DNA from: Bacteroidota bacterium
GTDB lineage: Bacteria; Bacteroidota; Bacteroidia; Chitinophagales; Chitinophagaceae
Direction of reading: 5' to 3'
NCBI GenBank assembly: GCA_018266555.1
Contig: JAFEAF010000010.1
Coordinates: 43,887 to 107,886, forward strand
DNA: 64,000 nucleotides
The position numbers and the translations under genes are program-made. The notes under the pieces are model-generated. The model was not told the DNA's origin, did no database searches, and was given only the letters and a program-made list of their open reading frames with translations. Each line of letters starts with the position of its first letter. The stretch's first letter is position 1. Below are positions 19,271 to 27,110 of the stretch, one piece after another.

Positions 19271-20707
19271 CTATCCGCCCACCCTGGAAATGCCGGAAGG
19301 AGCTTCAATCTCAAATTCATTTTCAAAACCCGGCTTCACGTTAATTTTGCGGTTGACCGGATGTACGATCTCCGGTTGTTTACGTTTCCCAAAAAAATCA
19401 CCGGGATCCCATTTACCGTTTTTATTGGTATCTTCCAGTATGCTAAGCTCATATTCGCCCGGCTGAAAAAGATTTTGTAAGAAATCGGGTGAGTTGAGAG
19501 GAAACGATCCTTTTATCGCATCGTTTTGTATAAAAATTAAAACCGGATTTTTCGTCATATCCAGATTTCGGAACCGGATTGATAATTTACCATAGTCTTC
19601 AGGTCTTTTAGTAGTAAATGTGATAGTATCGGTTCTCAGTAGTTTTTTCCCGGTAGTGTCTTCTGCAAAATCTTTGTCCAGTATAAGATGATATACTGTA
19701 TTTTCTTTCCAGGGATAATTCAATTCAAGCTGTTTCCCTGTACTATCTTCCTGAAAATGATAATTATTGATGTATGTAAATGTTGAATCACTGCTGAAAA
19801 TGACCTTTGCTGAATCATAGGAACGAAGCGGTATTTCAAAAGTTAGAATAAGCGGACTAAGTAAATCCATTTTTTTATCTACTATGTTCGATTGAAAACG
19901 TAGCCTTTTATCTGTTCCGCCCAAGGGTTTACGAATAGTGAGGCCGGCAGGCGCTTTCACTGCTTCTGCTTTTTTTCTTGCAAACGCATATAAAGTAAAA
20001 GGTTCGTTTTTTTGATTCGTCACTACAGGCTGATCGGCAAATGCAAAAAGTTGTGTAGTGTCAGTAAATCGCAGGGAACCTCCGCCATCTTTATATGCAT
20101 ATAAATAAAAAGTACCAGCCGGAAGATTTTTAAAAGAAAACTGTCCTTTGCCATCCAGCCTAGCAATATACCTGGGCCGTTCTTTTATCACAGCAGTATC
20201 TGCATCGTTTTTATACAGGGCAACGATAAGAGTAGAATCTATTTTACCTGTTTCTGCCAGGATCACTTTTCCTTGAAGTCCCAGCGAATCAATCCGGTTA
20301 CCAGTTGAAAAGATATATGTAAAATTTTTCAAAATATTTCCTTCATTGTAATCCCGGAGAGCATTTCCAAAATTCAGCGAATAAGTGGTGTTGGGCTCCA
20401 GTGAATCTCTGAGCCTGATAGAAAGAGTATTTAGCCTGAAACTAATATCAGGAAAGTTTTTCACTACCGGGGAAACAATCATGCTTTCCCTCGGATTCTG
20501 TACATCAATATATTCATCGAATGTCATCGAAATATGTTTGCCGGTAAAATTTCTTGTTGAATCAGGTGGTGTAGATTTTAAAAGTACAGGAGGAATCGTA
20601 TCTCTTGGCCCGCCGGAAGGGGGAATTATATTGGCGCAGCCGGGCATCACCGATACCTGCACGGCAATAAAAACGATTATTAAGAGGAAAAGAATAATAT
20701 GCTTCAT
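19271..20707 (-). CDS. Lipoprotein with bacterial Ig-like (Big_5) domain
   Basis: About 478 residues. The start at 20707 (MKHIILFLLIIVFIAV...) yields a lipoprotein signal with lipobox VMPGC. The following IIPPSGGPRDTIPPVLLKSTPP is the typical opening of the Bacteroidota Ig-like-domain lipoproteins (Big_5 fold, SMTFDEYIDVQNP). A prealbumin-like middle (GKGQFSFKNLPAGTFYLYAYKD) and a C-terminal segment with NKNGKWDPGDFFGKRKQPE follow. It is probably anchored in the outer membrane or periplasm; role unknown. It lies between the helicase-nuclease (96 bp upstream) and recR. Confidence 0.82.
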   Translation of the reverse strand: MKHIILFLLIIVFIAVQVSVMPGCANIIPPSGGPRDTIPPVLLKSTPPDSTRNFTGKHISMTFDEYIDVQNPRESMIVSPVVKNFPDISFRLNTLSIRLRDSLEPNTTYSLNFGNALRDYNEGNILKNFTYIFSTGNRIDSLGLQGKVILAETGKIDSTLIVALYKNDADTAVIKERPRYIARLDGKGQFSFKNLPAGTFYLYAYKDGGGSLRFTDTTQLFAFADQPVVTNQKNEPFTLYAFARKKAEAVKAPAGLTIRKPLGGTDKRLRFQSNIVDKKMDLLSPLILTFEIPLRSYDSAKVIFSSDSTFTYINNYHFQEDSTGKQLELNYPWKENTVYHLILDKDFAEDTTGKKLLRTDTITFTTKRPEDYGKLSIRFRNLDMTKNPVLIFIQNDAIKGSFPLNSPDFLQNLFQPGEYELSILEDTNKNGKWDPGDFFGKRKQPEIVHPVNRKINVKPGFENEFEIEAPSGISRVGG

Positions 20708-20802
20708 CAAATCGGGTTGTACCTTAAAAGCAAACTTAACAAGTTTGTGCTTATTTGAAGGCAAAGCATTCCCAATAATCCGTCAAATTTTAAAGGATTA
20801 TT

Positions 20803-23800
20803 TTAGATTTCCGCTGGTTCTTCTTCTTCAAGGCGGAGGTATAGTTTGTTGTTTTTGGCAAAGTTGCACCAATTGCAATCCGGCTTACCACACCCGGTAT
20901 AAAAATCATGGCGCTGTATTTTTTCCCATACTTCTGTTATCTGTTTTTTTACCTGCTCTGTTTCTTCCAGTGGAATGGCTAATTTTTCAATATCAAACTT
21001 GTCATTCTTATTTGGCTCTACAAAATCAAATTGGGTATGCAATACTTTCCATTTTTTATTAGGTAAATTATCTACGAGTAATTTGTAAAAAACCGCCTGT
21101 CTCCAGTAATTGCCCCCATAAGGATGGTCTTCATTTTCTCCGGGCTTGAAAAATTCTCCCCGGCGTTTGGCTTTTTCAAAATTTCCGGTTTTAAAATCGG
21201 TAATTACAATATCATTTCCCCAGAATTGTATTTTATCTGCAAATCCTTTTAAAGGGATGTTATTCAGTACAACTTTGTTTAATGGATATTCTGTCAGGAT
21301 AAAATCTCCTTTGGGTGCCGGAATATAATAATGCTCGTAATATTTGGTAAGAATATTTTTGCCATGCTCCGTAAACCGCTGCAGGCTTTCTTTAGTAAAA
21401 ACTTCTCTTCCCTTGTTAATATGAAAAGCAAAACGGCTGATAAGGAAATCTTTTTCAGGATATTTCTTTCCTTTTTCCATCATCCATTTTAAAAAATCAT
21501 TTAATGCACTGTGTACGGCTGAGCCAAATTCTGCCGCTTCGCTCTTGGCAGATGGAATACGGATAAGATTGTTATAGTAAAACCGGAGCGGGCAATCGAG
21601 ATAATTGTTCAGCGCTGTCACATTCATCACGAAAGACTTCAACAGCCTGTCTATATATTCTTTTTCTGCTTCCTGAAGCACCGGCTTCTGCACTATTCCA
21701 AACCGCAGGTTTGTAAATTCAAATTTTTCAGTTTCAGTAAGAACAAGGTTTTCTGTTTGCAGGTTCATGGGATCCCTTATTTCCTCTACAAATTGTGATC
21801 CGATCAACTCTTTTCCTTTACTCGTCATTTTTGGGTAAGATATATACAAATACTTTTCTGCACGGGTAATTGAAACAAAAAATAAACGACGTAGCTCTTC
21901 GAGAATTTCGGAGCTCGTCTCCAGTTCAAAAACATTGGGGGGAAGGCGGAATCCCTTGTTCGGACTCTTTTTTCCTTCCCAAACATCACTCCTTGCGCCT
22001 ATAAGAAAAACATATTCAAACTCCAGGCCTTTGCTTCCATGAGATGTAAGAAGATTTACCCCGGTTTCATTCCCTGTCGTTTGAATCAATTCAAGCGACA
22101 ACCCGTTCTCACGCATCAATTCAAAACTGTGCATGATTTGTTTTAAAGATATCTGCGGATTGCGGTGTGTTTCTTCTTTTATATAATCAAACAGGCAACT
22201 GAGTTTATTCATCAACCCGATTTTTTCATCATTATTCATTACATACTCCAGTATTCCTGCTTCATTAATCAGGTATTCAAACCATTGCTGAATGGGTTTA
22301 TTATAAATGTCTTTTTGTAATGCCTCCAGCAGCGTACTTATTTTTATCAGTTCATGGGTTTCTTCGTCCTGCGCAAACAAAGTATCCTTTTGTGATTGTT
22401 GCAGGAATAATAAATATTCTCTGAGTGTAGCCGGCCCTGTTGTCCGGTTACCTGCAATTTCATTGCAAATAGATGCAATCCTGAAAGGCTGAATATGAAA
22501 AAAATCATGGTGAAGAATTTCAAACAATAATGACTCACCGCTAAACGGGGTATCTAATTCAGCAATAGTGTATCGGATGAAATTTAAAATCTTATTGATG
22601 AAAATATCTTCGAGCAGGTTCACTGATCGGCGTATATAAATAGGAATTTTTTTTAACTGGAGAAATTTTAAAAACTCATCGCCATATTTATGCTCCCGGT
22701 AAATGACCGCAATCCGGCCCGGTGAAACTCCCCTGTCAACCAGTTTTTTAATTTCAAAGGCGATATGTGCATTTTCACAAAAATCATTTTCGTATTGGCG
22801 GATCACCGGAAGGATATTTAATCCTTTAAGCTCTTCTTTTCCTGTAATGAATTCTTTGACGAGGCTTTTATCATGTTCAGCTAATCGCTGTGTATTATTT
22901 TCAATGAGGAATTTGGCCGCATCCAGTACCGGCTGGACACTGCGGTAGTTTTTCGTCAGCACAATTTTTACCAAATCTTTTCCGAATCTGTCCCTGAGGT
23001 TTGTCAGGTTTTTCAGATTCGCTCCCTGGAAACGATAGATACTTTGATCATCATCACCCACCACAAACAAATTGGGTTTTTCATCAGCCCAATAACTGAT
23101 TAATAATTCTACAATTTTATTTTGATTTCCGCTGGTGTCCTGGTATTCGTCCACCAGGATATACTGCAGCCGTTCCTGGTAACCGAGTAAAACATCTTCA
23201 TGTTGTTCAAACATCCGGATCACCCAGCTAATCATATCATCATAATCGTAACGATGATTTTCATTAAGAATTTTTTGATAACCGGAGAAAGCCAGTACCG
23301 CAGCTTTTACTTTTTCTAATCGTTCTTTTTCCTTTTCTCCCAACTGTGTCAAGACAGGATTGCCTTTTTTCTTTTCTCTTTTGTTGTAAAACCCATCTGT
23401 CTCCGGAAGAATATTTTCGATATAATCATCAATCTTTTTTATCAACCAATCTGTTTCCCATCCTTCTCTTTTTATAGCAGAAAAAAGTGTGGCAAGGTTT
23501 TCCAAATCATAATACACTTCTCCTTTATATCTCTTCAATGGATTTTCCGAATCAAAGTCATCAATTAAATGTTTGATGAATTGCACCCGCTCCAGGTCAC
23601 TCAACGGCTCCAATTCTTTTTTATTAAAGAGTTGTATATTTTCCTGGATAACAGAATTACAAAATGAATGAAACGTATGAATATTTACTTTGTATGCATC
23701 TGAGCCGATAAACGATATCAGCCGCTTGCGCATGGCTACTACGCCGGCTTCGGTATAAGTTAGACAAAGAATATTTTCGGGAAGAGTGTCTGTCTCCAAT

Positions 23801-23967
23801 AAAATTTTTCCAATCCGGCTCGCCAGTATTTGTGTTTTGCCTGTGCCGGGACCTGCAATCACCATTACCGGTCCTTCTATCGTATCCACAGCAAGTTTCT
23901 GTTGTTCATTCAAGCGTTCATATTCTTCTACGAATCTTTTTTCCAATTTTACTTTTTGAAATGGCAT
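20803..23967 (-). CDS. UvrD/PcrA-type DNA helicase fused to a PD-(D/E)XK nuclease with a probable Fe-S cluster
   Basis: 1054 residues. SF1 helicase motifs are Walker A GPGTGKTQIL, VDEYQD (motif II), VVGDDDQSIYRFQGA (III), NYRSVQ (IV), SHGSKGLEFEYVFLIG (V) and FFVSITRAEKYLY (VI). A RecB-like nuclease follows: GSAVHSALNDFL, GFADKIQ...VITDFKTGN and RQAVFYKL. One Cys (NYLDCPLRFYYNN) plus three near the C-terminus (CGKPDCNWC) match the four-Cys Fe-S staple of AddB and Cas4-type nucleases. It probably unwinds and trims DNA ends in repair. No partner subunit is adjacent, so it may act alone. Confidence 0.92.
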   Translation of the reverse strand: MPFQKVKLEKRFVEEYERLNEQQKLAVDTIEGPVMVIAGPGTGKTQILASRIGKILLETDTLPENILCLTYTEAGVVAMRKRLISFIGSDAYKVNIHTFHSFCNSVIQENIQLFNKKELEPLSDLERVQFIKHLIDDFDSENPLKRYKGEVYYDLENLATLFSAIKREGWETDWLIKKIDDYIENILPETDGFYNKREKKKGNPVLTQLGEKEKERLEKVKAAVLAFSGYQKILNENHRYDYDDMISWVIRMFEQHEDVLLGYQERLQYILVDEYQDTSGNQNKIVELLISYWADEKPNLFVVGDDDQSIYRFQGANLKNLTNLRDRFGKDLVKIVLTKNYRSVQPVLDAAKFLIENNTQRLAEHDKSLVKEFITGKEELKGLNILPVIRQYENDFCENAHIAFEIKKLVDRGVSPGRIAVIYREHKYGDEFLKFLQLKKIPIYIRRSVNLLEDIFINKILNFIRYTIAELDTPFSGESLLFEILHHDFFHIQPFRIASICNEIAGNRTTGPATLREYLLFLQQSQKDTLFAQDEETHELIKISTLLEALQKDIYNKPIQQWFEYLINEAGILEYVMNNDEKIGLMNKLSCLFDYIKEETHRNPQISLKQIMHSFELMRENGLSLELIQTTGNETGVNLLTSHGSKGLEFEYVFLIGARSDVWEGKKSPNKGFRLPPNVFELETSSEILEELRRLFFVSITRAEKYLYISYPKMTSKGKELIGSQFVEEIRDPMNLQTENLVLTETEKFEFTNLRFGIVQKPVLQEAEKEYIDRLLKSFVMNVTALNNYLDCPLRFYYNNLIRIPSAKSEAAEFGSAVHSALNDFLKWMMEKGKKYPEKDFLISRFAFHINKGREVFTKESLQRFTEHGKNILTKYYEHYYIPAPKGDFILTEYPLNKVVLNNIPLKGFADKIQFWGNDIVITDFKTGNFEKAKRRGEFFKPGENEDHPYGGNYWRQAVFYKLLVDNLPNKKWKVLHTQFDFVEPNKNDKFDIEKLAIPLEETEQVKKQITEVWEKIQRHDFYTGCGKPDCNWCNFAKNNKLYLRLEEEEPAEI

Positions 23968-24062
23968 GTTACAAATTTACTGATGATGAACATCAATAAA
24001 AAAAAGAGGAAACTCTTCCTGAATTTCCCCTTGATCCTTTTTAAATCCCAATAATCCTGGTT

Positions 24063-24713
24063 CTACCCCGGTATTCTCGAAATATATTTTTCAATCTGTT
24101 TGATCTGGTCAACAATCTGTGGGGTAGTTGGTTTTAGCGCTTTTGCTTTGCGGAAAAAATCTTTGGCAGCACGAAATTCTCTTTTATTCATCATGATGCT
24201 GCACATCTGCAAATAGGCGGCAGCTTCATTTTCTTTATCGGGTAAACCTTTGCGCAGCGCTGAGCGGATATAATTTTCAGCCTGCTTCAAATCGTTTTTT
24301 TGCATGGCGAGCATACCCATCTGCAATAGGCTGGCACCTTCTGCTTCTTTCATTGGCATACCGAGATCCAATCCTTTTTTCATCATTTTTTCTGCGCCAT
24401 CAAAATCCTGTTTCATCATAGCCACATTTCCTTTTAGCGTATAAAAAACAGAACGTATTGGTTTATACAACAATCCCGGGGTTTTGACAGAATTTAAAAT
24501 TTTTTCGGCTCCTTCAATATCGCCGTTTTCAAGATAATCCTGTATCAGGCGTAAAGGGCCAAAGAAAAAATGACCGGCGATCAAAATAAATCCTATAAAG
24601 TATAATGGAAATGCCGGCCAGAAAGATGACATATAATTCACTACTCCACCGGCAATACACAACACAATGCCGATCCACAGCCTGAACCTGATAAGTAAGT
24701 TATAAAATTTCAT
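24063..24713 (-). CDS. Membrane-anchored TPR protein
   Basis: 216 residues. Two closely spaced membrane segments at the N-terminus (about 12-27 and 33-52), then tetratricopeptide-like repeats from about residue 58 (GDIEGAEKILNSV, QDFDGAEKMMKKGLDLG, NDLKQAENYIRSALRKG, REFRAAKDFFRKAKALKP). It is a scaffold or assembly factor of unknown partner. It follows the tolC-type gene with a 120-bp gap, so a link to the exporter locus is possible but not shown. Confidence 0.75.
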   Translation of the reverse strand: MKFYNLLIRFRLWIGIVLCIAGGVVNYMSSFWPAFPLYFIGFILIAGHFFFGPLRLIQDYLENGDIEGAEKILNSVKTPGLLYKPIRSVFYTLKGNVAMMKQDFDGAEKMMKKGLDLGMPMKEAEGASLLQMGMLAMQKNDLKQAENYIRSALRKGLPDKENEAAAYLQMCSIMMNKREFRAAKDFFRKAKALKPTTPQIVDQIKQIEKYISRIPG

Positions 24714-24734
24714 ACGCTATATATTAATAGAAAT

Positions 24735-24748
24735 ACCGGCCTCCCGGT
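24735..24748 (-). terminator. Small hairpin after the tolC-type gene
   Basis: ACCGG-GAGG-CCGGT (minus strand) precedes ATTTCTATTAATATATAG. It is a possible end of the exporter transcript before the TPR gene; the U tract is poor. Confidence 0.35.
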
Positions 24749-24833
24749 GCAAACAGGCGGCAAATATAACAAGTGTATGGTTAGTGTTGTTAAATATTCA
24801 TTGTGGAGAATTTACCCGGATCCCGGGATCATA

Positions 24834-26252
24834 TTACCACAAAGGCTTCCCCTCGTAGTAATCCAGAATTTTTATTCTCAATATGTAATCATATTTAGCA
24901 TTGATGAGATTAATATTGGCCCGGTCCACATTGTTTTTTGCAGTCAGGTAATCTATCGGCGTGCCGAGACCTGAGTTAAAACGAACTTCTGCTATTCGAT
25001 ATGATTCTGAATAGGCTTTCACCTGGTCCAGTATTGTTTTGTACCGCTCTGATGCACTGCTCATATTAATATAGGCCTGCTCAATATTCTGTTGCAATGC
25101 GGTTCGGGTAGCCGAGGCAATAATTTGAAAATTTTTCAAGACCAGTTGCGCCTGCTTCACCCGGTTTCTTGCCTGCAATGAATTGAAAATTGGAATTCGA
25201 AGGCTGAGATCAAATGAAGTAAACCGGTTATTTTTTAATTGTTTTCCATAAGCAATCTTTTGAGAACTGTAATTATTTACTTGTTTCATCACATTATATT
25301 GAGTATTGTTTACAGTGACGAAATCGGTAGAAGCAACGCTTGTGGAATTAAGAAAAGTTTCCTGGTTGGCAGCACTGGAATAGTTGGTATTTGTGTTAGC
25401 GCCAAAGCTGAGGGTAGGGAAGAGAGCTCCTTTTGCCACCTGCACTCCTTTTTCAGCGCTGAGTTTGCGAAGATCAACAGACTTGATCAGCGCCAGTTGT
25501 GTCAATGCGGTTGCATATATTTTATCAGGTGTGTCTTCATATTTTGTTGCCAGTGTTTCGGTACTGATTTTTTCAAGCTCCATATTTTTATTATATGGAA
25601 TATTCATAAGCTGGCATAACGTTACTTTAGAAGACTCCAATGCATTCTGAGCATTAATGATGCTTAACTGATCTCCGGCATACTGCCCTTTCAGATCAGA
25701 CAATTCGGATGGATTGATAGCGCCTTGTTGATTGAGCGTTTCCAATCGGTCCACCTGTTGTTTTGAAAGATTCAATTGGTTTTTTGATTGCTGTAATTGT
25801 TCATTATTGCTTAACACCTGCAGATACGCCAAGATAATATTGATCGTGATATTATCTTTTGCCTGTTGCCAATCCATTTTGGAAGCCTGGTAAGCCAGTG
25901 AAGTTTGCTTTACACTGTTGAGCAATAAAAAGCCATTAAATAATACAACACCACTGCTCAGATTATAACTGCCTGTTGTGATATTCTGATTGATATAACT
26001 GTTGGTGAAAGGGTCTATACTTCTGCCCTGGTTAATGCCATGACTGACGGAGCCATTGAGGTTAGGAAGCAGGTTCAGTTTTGCCTGCTTCCAGTTTATT
26101 TCATCTGATTGCTGTTGCATATCGCTCTGCTGCACCTGCAGGTTGTTTTTAATTCCGGTTTCCACACATTGTTGCAAAGTGAGCTTTTGTTCTTGCCCGG
26201 TTACCCATAAATATGAAATAACAAATGATAAGCTTAAAAATATATTTTTCAT
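24834..26252 (-). CDS. TolC-family outer-membrane efflux protein
   Basis: 472 residues with a signal peptide (MKNIFLSLSFVISYLWVTG). The OEP fold shows long amphipathic helices (SPANN-like repeats of Gln/Asn, e.g. NNEQLQQSKNQLNLSKQQVDRL) in two pseudo-repeats, and the C-terminal LGTPIDYLTAKNNVDRANINLINAKYDY is typical. It forms the trimeric outer-membrane duct of a MacA-MacB-TolC-type exporter. Its ATG is 16 bp after the ATPase B stop, so the two are one transcript, probably from the promoter upstream of ATPase B. With the adaptor at the far end, it completes the tripartite pathway of the permease array. Confidence 0.93.
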   Translation of the reverse strand: MKNIFLSLSFVISYLWVTGQEQKLTLQQCVETGIKNNLQVQQSDMQQQSDEINWKQAKLNLLPNLNGSVSHGINQGRSIDPFTNSYINQNITTGSYNLSSGVVLFNGFLLLNSVKQTSLAYQASKMDWQQAKDNITINIILAYLQVLSNNEQLQQSKNQLNLSKQQVDRLETLNQQGAINPSELSDLKGQYAGDQLSIINAQNALESSKVTLCQLMNIPYNKNMELEKISTETLATKYEDTPDKIYATALTQLALIKSVDLRKLSAEKGVQVAKGALFPTLSFGANTNTNYSSAANQETFLNSTSVASTDFVTVNNTQYNVMKQVNNYSSQKIAYGKQLKNNRFTSFDLSLRIPIFNSLQARNRVKQAQLVLKNFQIIASATRTALQQNIEQAYINMSSASERYKTILDQVKAYSESYRIAEVRFNSGLGTPIDYLTAKNNVDRANINLINAKYDYILRIKILDYYEGKPLW

Positions 26253-26268
26253 TATTAATTATTAAATG

Positions 26269-26934
26269 TTAATTATCCTGGATCATTCCATCTAGAAGGT
26301 TGATGATGTGAGAGCCGTAGGAAGCATTTTTTTCAGAATGTGTTACCTGGATGATAGTCATTCCTTCGTCATTGAGTTGTTTGAATAAACGCATGATCTC
26401 TTCCCCTTGTTTTGAGTTCAGATTTCCTGTCGGTTCATCTGCCAGCAATAATTTTGGATTAGCGATCAAAGCCCTGGCAATACCCACCAGTTGTTGCTGC
26501 CCGCCTGAAAGCTGTGTAGGAAAAAGATCTTTCTTTCCTACAATTTGAAAACGATCCAGGATATCTGCAACCATCGCTTTTCTTTCAGAGGTCTTAATAT
26601 TCTGGTAAATAAGTGGTGTTTCAATGTTTTCATATACGGTTAATTCATCAATCAGGTGATACGCCTGGAATACAAAACCAATGTATTGTTTGTATAAAGA
26701 AGATCGTTGTTTTTCTTTCAGTTTATGCACGGATTCATGAAGAAAATTATATTCGCCTTCATCAAAGGCATCTAACATTCCGATCACATTCAGCAAGGTT
26801 GATTTCCCGGAACCCGAAGGCCCCATGATGGAAATAAATTCACCCTCTTTTACAGACAAGTCAACATCTTTTAATAAAAAGGTCCGGTGATTACCTGTAT
26901 TCACCCATTTGTAAATTCCTTTTAATTCTATCAT
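26269..26934 (-). CDS. ABC transporter ATPase B (MacB/LolD type)
   Basis: 221 residues. Walker A GPSGSGKST, Q-loop region FVFQAYHLIDELTVYEN, Walker B LLLADEPTGNLN and the H-loop VTHSEK are present. The signature reads LSGGQQQLVGIARA where the family normally has LSGGQQQRVAIARA, so the Arg after the Gln run is a Leu. It lies at the distal end of the ten-permease array, 176 bp after the last permease, with its own candidate promoter and shared regulatory palindromes, and couples to tolC. It probably energises one or several of the permeases. Confidence 0.92.
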   Translation of the reverse strand: MIELKGIYKWVNTGNHRTFLLKDVDLSVKEGEFISIMGPSGSGKSTLLNVIGMLDAFDEGEYNFLHESVHKLKEKQRSSLYKQYIGFVFQAYHLIDELTVYENIETPLIYQNIKTSERKAMVADILDRFQIVGKKDLFPTQLSGGQQQLVGIARALIANPKLLLADEPTGNLNSKQGEEIMRLFKQLNDEGMTIIQVTHSEKNASYGSHIINLLDGMIQDN

Positions 26935-26970
26935 ACTATTATTAATTTTTCTATTCCTCAGCCCTTAGTT

Positions 26971-26986
26971 TTCAACCCCTGTGCCA
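26971..26986 (-). promoter_or_regulatory. Candidate sigma-54-like promoter for ATPase B-tolC
   Basis: Minus strand TGGCACAGGGGTTGAA: a perfect -24 TGGCAC, 5-bp spacer and TTG at the right position, but GA instead of GC at -12. The predicted start site is about 25-30 bp upstream of the ATPase B ATG. A palindrome CCTGTGCCACAGG (26999-27011) lies just upstream and repeats the same TGTGCCA. Confidence 0.45.
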
Positions 26987-27038
26987 AGTTTAAAATGGCC
27001 TGTGCCACAGGAGATACGAAAAGTTTCGGTTTTGCAAG

Positions 27039-27075
27039 TGTACGAAAACGGACACCGTTTGTGCAGATACGTACA
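27039..27075. promoter_or_regulatory. Tandem activator sites upstream of ATPase B
   Basis: TGTACGAAAACGGACA (27039-27054) and TGTGCAGATACGTACA (27060-27075) are two near-palindromes of the form TGTnCr-N4-CGnACA, 21 bp apart. The first matches the perfect palindrome at 54221-54236 at the adaptor promoter, and the distance to the TGGCAC element is 53 bp here versus 52 bp there. Confidence 0.6.
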
Positions 27076-27110
27076 ATTATTATTTTTTCAAAATTTCCAG
27101 ACAGCTCAGC

